A DNA stretch of 64,000 nt from Bradyrhizobium niftali (GTDB lineage Bacteria > Pseudomonadota > Alphaproteobacteria > Rhizobiales > Xanthobacteraceae): NCBI RefSeq assembly GCF_004571025.1, contig NZ_SPQT01000016.1, positions 62,001-126,000 on the forward strand, in the 5' to 3' direction. The notes below the pieces were generated by a model. It saw nothing but the letters and a program-made list of their open reading frames with translations. It was not told the DNA's origin and made no database searches. This document shows positions 8,625 to 17,385 of this stretch, one piece after another (position 1 is the stretch's first letter; each line of letters starts with the position of its first letter). Made by a program: the position numbers and the translations under genes.

Positions 8625-9584
8625 TCAGCCGAGATCGGCGGCAGCGATCCAGAACACCTCGCCTTCGGAGGCTTCGGTGTCGAGCCAGAGCAGCGGCAGC
8701 TCCGGAAAGGCCTCGTCGACCAATTCGCGGCCGCGGCCGATCTCGCAGATCAATCCGCCATCCGGCGTCAGGTGATCGGGGGCGTCGCGCAGGATCCGGC
8801 GCACCACGTCGAGACCGTCGGCGCCGCCGTCGAAGGCGAGCTTCGGCTCGGCCTGGCACTCCGGCGGCAATGCCGCCATGCCTTCCGCATCGACGTAAGG
8901 CGGATTGGTGATGATGAGGTCGTATCTGTTGTCGCCGAGCGGGGCGAACAGGTCGCCGCGATGGAGCGTGACCCGCTCATCGAGCCCGTGCTCCCCGACA
9001 TTGCGCGCGGCGACTTCGAGCGCGCCCCTGGAGATGTCGACGGCATCGACCATTGCATTCGGGAAGTGATACGCGGCGAGGATGGCAAGGCATCCAGATC
9101 CCGTGCAGAGGTCGAGCACGCGTTCGACGGCCGCGGGGTCGTCGATCAGCGAGCCGGCCTCGCCATCGCCGCCGAAATGCGAATCCAGGAGCTCGCCGAT
9201 GAAGGAGCGCGGGACGATAACGCGCTCGTCGACATAGAAGGGCAGGCCGCGCAGGTAGATCTTGTTGACGAGATAGGCGGCCGGTTTGCGCGTGGTCACG
9301 CGCTTATGGATGAGATCGAGGATGGTCTTGCCTTCCGCAGCCGTGACGCGCGCGTGGGCAAAGGCCTCGAACTGGTCCGGATGCAGATGCAGGGCCTCGC
9401 AGACCAGGAAGGCCGCTTCCGCCACCGGATCGGTCGTTCCGTGCGCGAAGGCGAGCTTGGCCTCATTGAAGCGGCTCACGGCATAGCGGACGAAGTCGAT
9501 GAGCGTGACAAGCTCGCCGCGGCCGACCTTCGCAAGTTTTGGCGCGGCGCGGCCGCGCGCGGTCTTTTTGGAAGCTCTTGCCAT
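8625..9584 (-). CDS. prmB: Ribosomal protein L3 glutamine N5-methyltransferase
   Basis: A 319-residue SAM enzyme predicted to methylate a glutamine of ribosomal protein L3. The catalytic motif is TNPPYVDAEGM and the SAM-binding motif is VLDLCTGSGCLAILAA. The segment FYVDERVIVPRSFIGELLD is typical of PrmB and distinguishes it from PrmC, which has VLIPRPETE. The N-terminus carries a basic extension (ASKKTARGRAAPK). The start codon overlaps the moaE stop by one base (TGATG), indicating translational coupling. Confidence 0.93.
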   Translation of the reverse strand: MARASKKTARGRAAPKLAKVGRGELVTLIDFVRYAVSRFNEAKLAFAHGTTDPVAEAAFLVCEALHLHPDQFEAFAHARVTAAEGKTILDLIHKRVTTRKPAAYLVNKIYLRGLPFYVDERVIVPRSFIGELLDSHFGGDGEAGSLIDDPAAVERVLDLCTGSGCLAILAAYHFPNAMVDAVDISRGALEVAARNVGEHGLDERVTLHRGDLFAPLGDNRYDLIITNPPYVDAEGMAALPPECQAEPKLAFDGGADGLDVVRRILRDAPDHLTPDGGLICEIGRGRELVDEAFPELPLLWLDTEASEGEVFWIAAADLG

Positions 9585-10066
9585 CAGGGCTTCGTCCAGC
9601 GCGCGGCGGCCTCGTCGTCACGGGCATGGGCTTCGACCCAGCCGGTGCCGGTGGCGCTCTCTTCCTTCTTCCAGAACGGCGCGCTGGTCTTGAGATAGTC
9701 CATCAGGAACTCGGCTGCCTGGAATGCCGCCTGACGATGCTGCGATGCGGTCAGCACCAGCACGATGTTCTGGCCGGGCATGAACCGGCCGACGCGGTGG
9801 ATGACCGTGACGCCGTTGAGCGGCCAGCGCGTGGTCGCCTCGTCGACATGACGCTTGATCTCTTCCTCGGCCATGCCGGGATAATGTTCGAGCGTCAACG
9901 CGGCGATCTTCGCGCTGTCCTCGTCGCCGCGGCAGATGCCGGAGAAGCTGACGACCGCACCGATGTCGGTCCGGCTCCTGGTCAGGAGCGCGATCTCGCG
10001 CGCAATGTCGAAATCGTCTTCCTGGATACGGATGGTGACGGGGCCGGTGGTCGCAGGGGAAGTCAT
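9584..10066 (-). CDS. moaE: Molybdopterin synthase catalytic subunit
   Basis: A 160-residue large subunit of molybdopterin synthase. With thiocarboxylated MoaD it converts cyclic pyranopterin monophosphate to molybdopterin. Recognisable blocks are GAVVSFSGICRGDED, LTLEHYPGMAEEEI, VTVIHRVGRFMPGQNIVLVL and LMDYLKTSAPFWKKEE; the last includes the conserved KK pair near the active site. The start lies 4 bp after the moaD stop. Only these two Moa genes are present here, so the rest of the pathway must be encoded elsewhere. Confidence 0.96.
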   Translation of the reverse strand: MTSPATTGPVTIRIQEDDFDIAREIALLTRSRTDIGAVVSFSGICRGDEDSAKIAALTLEHYPGMAEEEIKRHVDEATTRWPLNGVTVIHRVGRFMPGQNIVLVLTASQHRQAAFQAAEFLMDYLKTSAPFWKKEESATGTGWVEAHARDDEAAARWTKP

Positions 10067-10070
10067 GGGC

Positions 10071-10322
10071 CTAGCCGCCGGTCATCGGCGGGAAGAACGC
10101 GATCTCGCGGGCGCCCGCGATCGCGGCGTCCGACTTGACGTGGGCGTGGTCGATCGCGGCGCGGATGACCTTCGGCTTTTCGAACGCATAGGCATAGGCC
10201 TCGCTCCGGCCGGACAGCCAGGCGATCAGCTCTTCCACGGTGCGCACGGTCGCTGGCGGTTCGATGGTCTCCTCGGCCTTGCCGACCCGTTCGCGCACCC
10301 AGGCAAAATACTTCACCTTCAT
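10071..10322 (-). CDS. moaD: Molybdopterin synthase sulfur-carrier subunit
   Basis: An 83-residue ubiquitin-fold protein ending in FFPPMTGG. The terminal Gly-Gly is the site of adenylation and thiocarboxylation, and is intact. Its ATG overlaps the pgsA stop by four bases (ATGA), so it is coupled to pgsA upstream and to moaE downstream. Confidence 0.95.
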   Translation of the reverse strand: MKVKYFAWVRERVGKAEETIEPPATVRTVEELIAWLSGRSEAYAYAFEKPKVIRAAIDHAHVKSDAAIAGAREIAFFPPMTGG

Positions 10323-10897
10323 ACCTCATCCTCCTTGATGAGGTGATGGATGCCGGAGCGGAAATAATCGTAGCCGGTGTACATGGTGAGGATCGCCGAG
10401 GCCCACAGCAGCAACAGGCCGATCTGGGTCACGACAGGCACGACCTGGTCGCCGGCCTCGCCCGCGAGCAGGAAACCGATGGCGACGAGCTGGACCGTGG
10501 TCTTCCACTTGGCAAGCTTGGTGACGGGCACGCTGACGCGCAGCGCGGCGAGATATTCGCGCAGGCCCGAGACCAGGATCTCGCGGCACAGGATCACGAT
10601 GGCGGCCCACAGCGACCAGCCATGGATGATACCGTCGGCGGCCAGCATCAGCAGGCAGGAGGCGACCAGCAGCTTGTCGGCGATCGGATCGAGCATCCGG
10701 CCGAACGCCGATTGCTGATTCCAGATCCGCGCGTAGTAGCCGTCGAGGTAATCGGTGACTGCTGCCGCGATGAAAATGGCGACCGCGACCCAGCGCAGCC
10801 ACAGCGGCTGATCCAGAATCGACTGCGCATAGATGCACCCGACCACGACCGGGATCGCGGCGATCCGGCCATAGGTCAGGATGTTCGGGAGGGACAT
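10319..10897 (-). CDS. pgsA: CDP-diacylglycerol-glycerol-3-phosphate phosphatidyltransferase
   Basis: Inner-membrane enzyme that makes phosphatidylglycerol phosphate from CDP-diacylglycerol and glycerol-3-phosphate. The CDP-alcohol phosphotransferase signature is present as TDYLDGYYARIWNQQSAFGR followed by MLDPIADKLL. Several hydrophobic helices cover the 192 residues. I place the start at the ATG of MSLPNILTYGRI, the usual N-terminus; an in-frame ATG at 10936 has a better GGTAGGAC ribosome site and would add 13 residues. It lies between uvrC and moaD on the same strand, an order common in Rhizobiales. Confidence 0.94.
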   Translation of the reverse strand: MSLPNILTYGRIAAIPVVVGCIYAQSILDQPLWLRWVAVAIFIAAAVTDYLDGYYARIWNQQSAFGRMLDPIADKLLVASCLLMLAADGIIHGWSLWAAIVILCREILVSGLREYLAALRVSVPVTKLAKWKTTVQLVAIGFLLAGEAGDQVVPVVTQIGLLLLWASAILTMYTGYDYFRSGIHHLIKEDEV

Positions 10898-11033
10898 CGC
10901 GCGGCTGGTCGTCCCTCGTGTCGTGGCGATGTTCATCCGTCCTACCAATACCGCTGTGGCCCGAAGGTCAACCGTTCCGCTCCTCAAATGGGGTGCGAGA
11001 TGCGACGACCATATGACCACGGCCCCCTTTAGT

Positions 11034-13094
11034 TCACCCCGGCTGGGGATGGAAATACTCGAAAATCCTGCGGGCGCTTTCGGCGCTCACCCCCGGAACC
11101 TTGCCGAGATCGGCGATCGAGGCCCGTTCGATCTCCTTCAGGGTTCCGAAATGATGCAGCAAGGCACGTTTGCGTGACGGGCCGATGCCCGGAATCTCCT
11201 GCAAACCGGCCTCGCGGATGTCCTTCTTGCGCAGCTTGCGATGCGAGCCGATGACGAAGCGGTGGGCCTCGTCGCGCAGGCGCTGGATGAAATAGAGCAC
11301 GGGGTCGCGCGGCTCGAGCTTGATCGCCTCGCGCTCCGGCATGAACAGGGTCTCGCGGCCGGCATCCCGGTCCGGCCCCTTGGCGACCGACATCAGCGAT
11401 ACCTGGGTCAGGCCGAGATTCGCAAAGATCTCGCGGACGGCATTGAGCTGGCCGCGGCCGCCGTCGATGATCACGAGGTCGGGCCATTGCGGAAAATCGT
11501 CGTCCTTGACCTTGGCCCCCTCCTCGGGCGGGTTGATGAGACGCTTGAAGCGGCGCTCCAGCACCTCGCGCATCATGCCGTAGTCGTCGCCGGGCGTGAG
11601 CCCTTCCGACTTGATGTTGAACTTGCGGTACTGATTCTTCACGAAGCCGTCCGGGCCGGCGACGATCATGGCGCCGACCGCATTGGTGCCCTGGATGTGG
11701 CTGTTGTCGTAGACCTCGATGCGCTTGGGGGCATGCGGCAGGCTCAGCGTCGTCGCCATGGCGTCGAGCAGGCGGCCCTGCGTCGCGGTGTCCGCGAGCT
11801 TCCGGCCCAGCGCCTCGCGCGCATTGGTCAGCGCGTGTGCGACGAGTTCCTTCTTCTCGCCGCGCTTCGGCGCGGCGACCTCGATCTTGTGCCCAGCCTT
11901 GATCGAGAGCGCGTTGGCAAGCAGCTCGCTCTCCTCGATCTCATGCGAAAGCAGGATGTTCTTCGGCGGCGGCTTGTCGTCGTAGAACTGGGCGAGGAAG
12001 GAGCCGAGCACTTCTTCGGGCGTAAAGGTCTTCTCCGCCTGCGGGAAATAGGCGCGGTTGCCCCAGTTCTGGCCGGTGCGGAAGAAGAACACCTCGACGC
12101 AGGAGAAGCCGCCCTCCTGGTGGATGGCGAACACGTCGGCCTCTTCCACCGTGCGCGGATTGATGCCCTGTTGCGACTGGATCGCCGACAGCGCGGCGAG
12201 GCGGTCGCGGTAGAGTGCCGCGCTCTCGAATTCGAGCTCATTGGCCGCCTTCTCCATCTCGCCGGCGAGTTCCTGCTTCACCGCATGGCTCTTGCCGGAG
12301 AGGAAGTCGGTCGCTTCGCGCACCAGCGTCGTATAGCCGGGGAAATCGATCTCGCGGGTGCAGGGACCGGCGCAGCGGCGGATCTGGTAGAGCAGGCAGG
12401 GCCGGGTGCGGCTCTCGAAAAAGGAATCAGTGCAGGAGCGGATCAGGAACGCGCGCTGCAGCGCCGTGATGGTGCGGTTGACGGCGCCGGCGGAGGCGAA
12501 CGGGCCGAAGTACCGGCCGGGGCGGGTCTGCGCGCCCCGATGTTTCAGGATCTGCGGCGCCCAATGGTCGCCGGTGATCAGGATATAGGGAAACGACTTG
12601 TCGTCGCGCAGCTGCACGTTGAAGCGCGGCCGCAGCTGCTTGATGAGGTTGGCTTCCAGCAGCAGCGCTTCGGTCTCGGTGTTGGTCGAGACGATCTCCA
12701 CGGTCACGGTGGCGGCGATCATGCGCAGGATGCGCGCCGGCTGCGGCGCACTCTGGCGCGCGTAGTTGGAGAGGCGTTTTTTGACGTTCTTGGCCTTGCC
12801 GACATAAAGCACGTCGGCATTCGCATTGAGCATGCGATAGACGCCGGGCGAGGTCGGCGCGAGCCGGACGGCGCGCTCGATTGCCTCATGGCCGCTCGCC
12901 AGCGGCTCTTCGCCGACCGCGCCGCTCTCTTCCAGGATATCGGGCAGCAGAGCATCGTCCTCGTCGTCGCCGCCTGTGGTGGCGGGATCGAGGTCAGGCG
13001 GTGCCGTCTCCTGGGACGGGGCGTCCGGTGCCATGCCGCGCCTGGATTTGCGCGCGCGGGCGTCGTCCGGATTGTCGGTGGAATCGTGAACCAT
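11034..13094 (-). CDS. uvrC: Excinuclease ABC subunit C
   Basis: A 686-residue nuclease that makes the 3' and 5' incisions in nucleotide excision repair with UvrA and UvrB. An acidic, low-complexity N-terminal extension of about 70 residues precedes the GIY-YIG nuclease domain (PGVYRMLNANADVLYVGKAKN). The middle contains the cysteine cluster TRPCLLYQIRRCAGPC and a UVR motif. The C-terminal endonuclease region has IEVYDNSHIQGTNAVGAMIV and LVIIDGGRGQLN. The protein ends with paired HhH motifs (LQEIPGIGPSRKRALL, LGKVPGVSAESARRI). uvrB is also in this window, about 32 kb away. Confidence 0.97.
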   Translation of the reverse strand: MVHDSTDNPDDARARKSRRGMAPDAPSQETAPPDLDPATTGGDDEDDALLPDILEESGAVGEEPLASGHEAIERAVRLAPTSPGVYRMLNANADVLYVGKAKNVKKRLSNYARQSAPQPARILRMIAATVTVEIVSTNTETEALLLEANLIKQLRPRFNVQLRDDKSFPYILITGDHWAPQILKHRGAQTRPGRYFGPFASAGAVNRTITALQRAFLIRSCTDSFFESRTRPCLLYQIRRCAGPCTREIDFPGYTTLVREATDFLSGKSHAVKQELAGEMEKAANELEFESAALYRDRLAALSAIQSQQGINPRTVEEADVFAIHQEGGFSCVEVFFFRTGQNWGNRAYFPQAEKTFTPEEVLGSFLAQFYDDKPPPKNILLSHEIEESELLANALSIKAGHKIEVAAPKRGEKKELVAHALTNAREALGRKLADTATQGRLLDAMATTLSLPHAPKRIEVYDNSHIQGTNAVGAMIVAGPDGFVKNQYRKFNIKSEGLTPGDDYGMMREVLERRFKRLINPPEEGAKVKDDDFPQWPDLVIIDGGRGQLNAVREIFANLGLTQVSLMSVAKGPDRDAGRETLFMPEREAIKLEPRDPVLYFIQRLRDEAHRFVIGSHRKLRKKDIREAGLQEIPGIGPSRKRALLHHFGTLKEIERASIADLGKVPGVSAESARRIFEYFHPQPG

Positions 13095-13214
13095 GGGGCG
13101 AATTTAGGCGCTGGGGATACCGATTTGAAGTTCCGGCCATGCTGCACGCACAGGATGGCGGGCGCGGTTCCCGGTAACGCTTCCTTAAGTCTGTTAAGCG
13201 CGCGGTAACGGGTC

Positions 13215-13230
13215 TTAACAGCCCTTTAAC
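13215..13230. promoter_or_regulatory. CtrA-type binding box upstream of outer-membrane barrel gene
   Basis: TTAACAGCCCTTTAAC fits the CtrA consensus TTAA-N7-TTAAC exactly. It lies about 117 bp upstream of the barrel-protein start, in a TTAA-rich, divergent uvrC/omp spacer. Similar but wrongly spaced TTAA pairs occur just upstream of it. Binding is inferred. Confidence 0.5.
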
Positions 13231-13346
13231 TTAAAACTCTCGATAAATCTTACGCGAAAAGGTCTTGGTTCCGTAACCATGCGACATGGCGCGGCGCGGC
13301 GGCGCGGGCATCGCACCGGTTTACGGCGGTTGCGTTGGAGTGTGTG

Positions 13347-13970
13347 ATGAAGAGGCTCGTTGTGGGCGCGGCCGTGTTGGTTGCCGCCGGCTGGACAGCT
13401 TCGGCAGAGGCCGCCGATCTCAATTACGGGCAGCGTGCGCCCTATACCGTCAATCAGCCGCTCAATGCCTATAGCTGGGCCGGTCCGTATCTCGGTGCCA
13501 ATCTCGGCTATGAGTGGGGGTCGGTGAGTAACTCACCCGTAAAGCCCTCCGGCTTCGTCGGCGGTGTGCAGGCCGGCTATAATTTCCAGAACGGTCCATG
13601 GGTGTTCGGCGTCGAGGGCGATATCCAGGCCGCCGGCGCTGATGACACCTTCGCGCCGTGGAAGTTCTCCAATCCGTGGTTCGGCACTCTGCGCGGCCGT
13701 GCCGGCTATGCCTTCAGCAACGTGCTGGTCTATGGCACCGCCGGCCTCGCCTTCGGCGAGCTGCGTGCGCAGACCTTCGGCTGGACCGAGTCGCACACCA
13801 GCGCCGGCTGGACCATCGGTGCCGGTGCGGAAGTGGGCTTTGCGCCCAACTGGACCGCCAAGCTCGAATATCTCTACATCGATCTGTCGACGAGCCAGTT
13901 CGCAATCACAGGCGTGTCAAACGGCTATAGCGCCAGCGTTGTGCGTGCAGGCGTGAACTATCACTTCTGA
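13347..13970 (+). CDS. Outer-membrane beta-barrel protein (Omp25/31-like)
   Basis: A 207-residue porin-like surface protein. A signal peptide (MKRLVVGAAVLVAAGWTASA, cleaved near AEAAD) is followed by the Omp25/31 core: YSWAGPYLGANLGYEWG, GFVGGVQAGYNFQNG, WVFGVEGDI, NPWFGTLRGRAGYAF and FAPNWTAKLEYLYIDL. It ends in an aromatic residue (AGVNYHF), as expected for BAM-dependent insertion. The start at 13347 has GGAG 6 nt upstream; an earlier in-frame ATG at 13335 is less well placed. A CtrA-type box and an intrinsic terminator flank it. Confidence 0.92.
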   Translation: MKRLVVGAAVLVAAGWTASAEAADLNYGQRAPYTVNQPLNAYSWAGPYLGANLGYEWGSVSNSPVKPSGFVGGVQAGYNFQNGPWVFGVEGDIQAAGADDTFAPWKFSNPWFGTLRGRAGYAFSNVLVYGTAGLAFGELRAQTFGWTESHTSAGWTIGAGAEVGFAPNWTAKLEYLYIDLSTSQFAITGVSNGYSASVVRAGVNYHF

Positions 13971-14001
13971 AAGCCAACTAAGAAAATACCGGACAATAAC
14001 C

Positions 14002-14031
14002 TCCCGGCCGCTCGCGGCCGGGACTTTTTTT
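14002..14031 (+). terminator. Intrinsic terminator after barrel gene
   Basis: TCCCGGCCGC and GGCCGGGA arms with a short loop are followed by seven T residues at 14025-14031. Confidence 0.88.
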
Positions 14032-14057
14032 GCGCCAGGTTTTTTGAGTCAGGCCCG

Positions 14058-14273
14058 CTAGGAAAGGATGACCAAATTGACCGCCTTCGGTCCCTTCCCC
14101 TTCTTGTCCGGTTCGACTTCGAAAGTAATACGCTGTCCTTCGGCAAGGTCCTTCAGTCCCGCTCGCTCCACAGCAGTGATGTGAACGAAGACATCGCGAC
14201 CGCCGTCATCCGGCTTGATAAAGCCGTAGCCGCGCTCGCCGTTGAAGAACTTGACCGTTCCCGTCATGGCCAT
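14058..14273 (-). CDS. Cold-shock protein
   Basis: A 71-residue CspA-family single-stranded nucleic-acid-binding protein. RNP1 is GERGYGFIKP and RNP2 is VFVHITA, and the fold ends with GPKAVNLVIL. I use the ATG of MAMTGTVKFF at 14273 because a GGGGAG ribosome site lies 7 nt upstream. Longer in-frame starts add unrelated residues. About 250 bp of non-coding sequence precedes it, consistent with the long leaders common in csp genes. Confidence 0.93.
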   Translation of the reverse strand: MAMTGTVKFFNGERGYGFIKPDDGGRDVFVHITAVERAGLKDLAEGQRITFEVEPDKKGKGPKAVNLVILS

Positions 14274-14523
14274 CGGGAAACTCCCCCTCATTGCTCCTCC
14301 GTCGCGACGCAGACTCACGTCACGACATGACCGGGCCGTACGGAGCCCGGGAGCTGGCCATCCTTGGGCGGACGTTTCGGTCCGGCCGGATCTTTATTAG
14401 GCCTTCACTCCGCCGCAACCATTCGCGGAAGCGGAACGTAAAGCCAGTCACCGAAATAGCATAATACGGTTCTTTGCAGATTGACTACGGCTCCTGCATA
14501 TTTTTCCCAAGAATGCCGGAGTG
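14274..14523. other. Non-coding leader region of the cold-shock gene
   Basis: No gene is seen in this 250-bp stretch. It contains AT-rich blocks (14461-14510) unlike the surrounding DNA and a GC-rich dyad around 14326-14395. It probably holds the csp promoter and a long structured 5' UTR. I could not define a convincing -35/-10 pair. Confidence 0.4.
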
Positions 14524-15384
14524 TTACGGCCTCGGCACCTCTAATCGGAATCTGGCAGCGCCGCCCTGGCCGAGCGGCATTTCGAGCTCGGGCAGGATCG
14601 TCTTGAGCTCGCCGTGCAGCGTGTAAGGGGGATTGACGATCAGCAGTCCGGTGGAGGTGAGGGCTGCGCCGTCAAGTTGCGGCGCGGCGCTGAATTCGAG
14701 GCGCAGGCATTTGCCCGGCGGCTTTGCTGCGGCTGCGAGCCGCGCCACGAGTTGCGCCAGCGTGTCGGTGGCGCGCCGGCTCTTGGCCGGATACCAGATT
14801 ACATAGATACCGGTTGGCCATTTTGCGAAAGCCTCCGAGAAGGCTTCGCCCAGCCGCTCGAACTCGTTCTTTGCCTCGAACGGCGGATCGATCAGCACCA
14901 GCCCGCGCCGTTCCTTCGGCGGCACGAAGGCCGGCAGCGCCATCCAGCCGTCGAGATCGACCACGCGGGCCTGCTCGTCGCGGCGCAGCACGTCGATCAG
15001 CGCCTTGCGCGCCTTCGGCTCGAGCTCGCAGGCGACGAGGCGATCCTGCGGCCTGAGCAGGCCGCGCGCGATCAGCGGCGAACCCGGATAGGCCTTGAGC
15101 TCGCCCTTCGGATTGAAGGCGCGGACGATGTCGAGATAAGGCTTGGTCAGTGCGGCGGTCTCGTTCGACAGGCGCGCCTGCATCAGCCGCGCGATGCCGG
15201 TCAGCCATTCGCCGCCGCGCCGCGCCTCGTCGCTTTCGAGATCGTACAGGCCGGCGCCGGCATGGGTGTCGATGACGCGGAACGCCCCCGGCTTGTCCTG
15301 CAAGTAAGTGAGGATGCGCGCCAGCACGATGTGCTTGATGACATCGGCGAAGTTGCCGGCATGGAAGGCGTGACGGTAGTTCAT
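14524..15384 (-). CDS. rlmJ: 23S rRNA adenine-N6-methyltransferase RlmJ
   Basis: A 286-residue SAM enzyme that methylates A2030 (E. coli numbering) of 23S rRNA. The diagnostic N-terminus MNYRHAFHAGNFADVIKH and IDTHAGAGLYDL (SAM site) are present. The catalytic motif is LIDPPFEAKNEF, the DPPF version of NPPY. Later blocks YVIWYPAKSRR and GLLIVNPPYTL match the family. It is monocistronic and flanked by the csp leader and a palindromic repeat. Confidence 0.95.
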   Translation of the reverse strand: MNYRHAFHAGNFADVIKHIVLARILTYLQDKPGAFRVIDTHAGAGLYDLESDEARRGGEWLTGIARLMQARLSNETAALTKPYLDIVRAFNPKGELKAYPGSPLIARGLLRPQDRLVACELEPKARKALIDVLRRDEQARVVDLDGWMALPAFVPPKERRGLVLIDPPFEAKNEFERLGEAFSEAFAKWPTGIYVIWYPAKSRRATDTLAQLVARLAAAAKPPGKCLRLEFSAAPQLDGAALTSTGLLIVNPPYTLHGELKTILPELEMPLGQGGAARFRLEVPRP

Positions 15385-15430
15385 GCAAGAGCACTACGCC
15401 ACGTCACGGCCTGAGCAAAGAGGCACTAAT

Positions 15431-15567
15431 GCGTGTCCCGGACGCGGTGCGGCGTGTAACGCTGCGCCGCTGAGCCGGGACCCAGCTTCTTCGTTCGTGA
15501 TGGGCCCCGGATCAGCGGTGCACCACGCCGCGTTTCGCGGCGCATTGCACCGCATCCGGGGCACGAG
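15431..15567. repeat. Paired palindromic repeat, family C
   Basis: The left arm starts with GTGTCCCGGACGCGGTGC, and the right arm ends with GCACCGCATCCGGGGCAC. Each arm holds its own hairpin (GCGGC/GCCGC type). It is related to the element at 39504 and lies just downstream of the RNase T2 gene. Confidence 0.78.
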
Positions 15568-15574
15568 AGCCGGT

Positions 15575-16279
15575 CTACCCACCCCTGATCGGCGGCATCG
15601 TCACCTGGTCGCGGCGGCAGGCGCGGCGGTCGATCTCCTCGCAGGCGCGGAATTGCAGGTCCTTGCTGAGGCAGATGCGGACCTCGGAAAGCCGCGTCCG
15701 GTTGCAGGTGACCGAGATGGCGGCGCTGCCGAGGCCCGGATTGGCCCTGATGAAGGCCTCCTCGACCTCCGCCGGCGCCACGGTCTTGGCTTGCGACAGG
15801 TCGAGATACTCGGCCGGAATCTTGATCGCGGCGCGCGCTTTCCGGATCGTCTCGAAATAGCTGCGGTCGGCGAGCCCCGAGCAGGTGCCGTGCTTGTCCC
15901 ATTCGTTGAAGATCAGGCCCGGCGCGGGCATCAGGTCGAGCATCGAGGAGACGATGCTGCGGTTCAGCCGTGGCGCCGGCCGCTGGCAATATTCCGGAAA
16001 GCCGTTCTCGTATTGCGGCCACAATCCGTGCACCACGAAAGCATAGGGCCGGCCGCTGCACTGGATCTGGGAGCGGCCGCCGCGCTCGGCCGCCTCCTCG
16101 CAGAAGGAGGGCGACCACGACAGCGACAGCACATAGAAATCGAACTCGCCGGGCGCGTTCTGTCGCCTGTCCTGGGCTTGCGCGGCGCCCGTCAGCGAGA
16201 CCAGCCCGGCGGCAAGGGGCAGGGCAAGGACCAGCGAGATCATCAGGCGGGAGAACGAGTGCAATCTGGAATGAAACAT
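15575..16279 (-). CDS. Secreted ribonuclease T2 family protein
   Basis: A 234-residue exported RNase. A signal peptide (MFHSRLHSFSRLMISLVLA, cleaved near AQAQ) precedes the catalytic domain. CAS I is FVVHGLWPQ and CAS II is FNEWDKHGTCSG, with both catalytic histidines intact. Several cysteines (CEEA, IQCSG, YCQR, GTCSG) suggest disulfides in the periplasm or outside the cell. The start at 16279 is an ATG with AGGGG 7 nt upstream; the longer frame would need TTG. A scavenging role is inference. Confidence 0.93.
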   Translation of the reverse strand: MFHSRLHSFSRLMISLVLALPLAAGLVSLTGAAQAQDRRQNAPGEFDFYVLSLSWSPSFCEEAAERGGRSQIQCSGRPYAFVVHGLWPQYENGFPEYCQRPAPRLNRSIVSSMLDLMPAPGLIFNEWDKHGTCSGLADRSYFETIRKARAAIKIPAEYLDLSQAKTVAPAEVEEAFIRANPGLGSAAISVTCNRTRLSEVRICLSKDLQFRACEEIDRRACRRDQVTMPPIRGG

Positions 16280-16400
16280 GGCAACGCCCCTCAACTAGAC
16301 TGTGCAGTCGAGCCTAGCAGGCGAGAAGAACATTTCAAGAACAAAATTCGGGCGGCCCCCGTCAGGCCGCTGGGCTAGCTCCGAATCAGGGCTCGTCGAA

Positions 16401-16865
16401 TTACTGCCTGGCGGCGCGGCAGGCCGGATTGTAGGCCCAGTTGCGGTCGAGCCCGACCACGCACCATTCGACACCATTGCCGTAACCGGCGAAGCCGCCA
16501 TCCTCGATGATCGAGAAATGCACCTTGCGGACCTTGCCGTCGTTGAGCATGGCCTCGCCGGTGCAATAGCGGCGCGGGATGTTGTCGGACTGCCAGGGCC
16601 GGAACGCGGTCTCGCGCACGGCGGAGAAGCCGGTGATCTTCAACGAGGAGTTCCAGAAGGAGCTTTCCTTCTCCCAGAACTGGGTGGCGATCGTCGGCAG
16701 CGCCTTGTCACAATCGGCGACGCCGCCGTCATAGCGCGGTCCGCTCAGCCAGAAGTTCAGCTCCAGCGGATTGGCCGCCCTGGCCTCACCGAGCGACAGC
16801 GCCCCGAACATGAGGCCGAGCACGGCGGCAAAGCGGAGCGATTTCAGGGAGGTCGAGGCGCGCAT
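16401..16865 (-). CDS. Exported protein of unknown function
   Basis: A 154-residue protein that I do not recognise. The start at 16865 gives a signal peptide (MRASTSLKSLRFAAVLGLMF, cleaved near EARA). The mature part has three cysteines (VADCDKA, RRYCTGE, EWCVVG, plus NPACRA at the end) and the block YCTGEAMLNDGKVRKVHFSI, and looks like a compact globular periplasmic domain. It is on the strand of the RNase T2 gene, about 120 bp upstream of it, so cotranscription is possible. Confidence 0.8.
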   Translation of the reverse strand: MRASTSLKSLRFAAVLGLMFGALSLGEARAANPLELNFWLSGPRYDGGVADCDKALPTIATQFWEKESSFWNSSLKITGFSAVRETAFRPWQSDNIPRRYCTGEAMLNDGKVRKVHFSIIEDGGFAGYGNGVEWCVVGLDRNWAYNPACRAARQ

Positions 16866-17047
16866 GGGCAATCCAGACAGAATGATCTGCGAAGGTCGGA
16901 CGGTGCCGCGAAGGGCGGGTGAGGTCAAGTGCAGCGCGGCAACACTTGGCCAGGAGTTGATCTAAACGTCGCATCCGACAGGGCTTCAGTTCTTTTCACT
17001 TCCGTCCCGGCACCGTAAACTGGCGCCAACCAATTGGAGTAACGGGA

Positions 17048-17341
17048 ATGCGAATCATTGCGGCCGCGGGCCTTCTTGCCCTGGGTATGATGGCGAGCCA
17101 GCCGGCGCGCGCCGATCTCCTTCCGGTGCCTCCGTTCAAGGGCAACGACACCGGCGGCATCATCGCCTATTCGATGGCCACCCAGGTCGATGCGCGGCAG
17201 GTCGCGGTCGATCACTGCGCGCGCTACGGCAAGGTCGTCAAATTCCTCGGCGTGCAGGCCTATGAGGGCGGCTACATCTCGTTCTCCTGCCGCTGGGTGC
17301 CCTATGGCGCCGCCAACCAGCCGATCCGCACGCTGTACTGA
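17048..17341 (+). CDS. Small exported protein of unknown function
   Basis: A 97-residue protein with a signal peptide (MRIIAAAGLLALGMMASQ, cleaved at ARA/DL). The mature 75 residues contain GGIIAYSMATQVDARQVA and two cysteines (HCARYG, FSCRWV) that could form a disulfide. GGAG lies upstream of the ATG. It precedes the DUF3617 gene by 44 bp on the same strand, so the two are probably cotranscribed. Function unknown. Confidence 0.82.
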   Translation: MRIIAAAGLLALGMMASQPARADLLPVPPFKGNDTGGIIAYSMATQVDARQVAVDHCARYGKVVKFLGVQAYEGGYISFSCRWVPYGAANQPIRTLY

Positions 17342-17385
17342 GGCGTTTTCGTAACGCAGCGATCTCTCAGCCGGGAGCATCCCAC

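Noticed and set aside
11241..13208. A 655-codon open frame antisense to uvrC
   Set aside because: It fully shadows a clear uvrC gene, and its composition is typical of a mirror frame.
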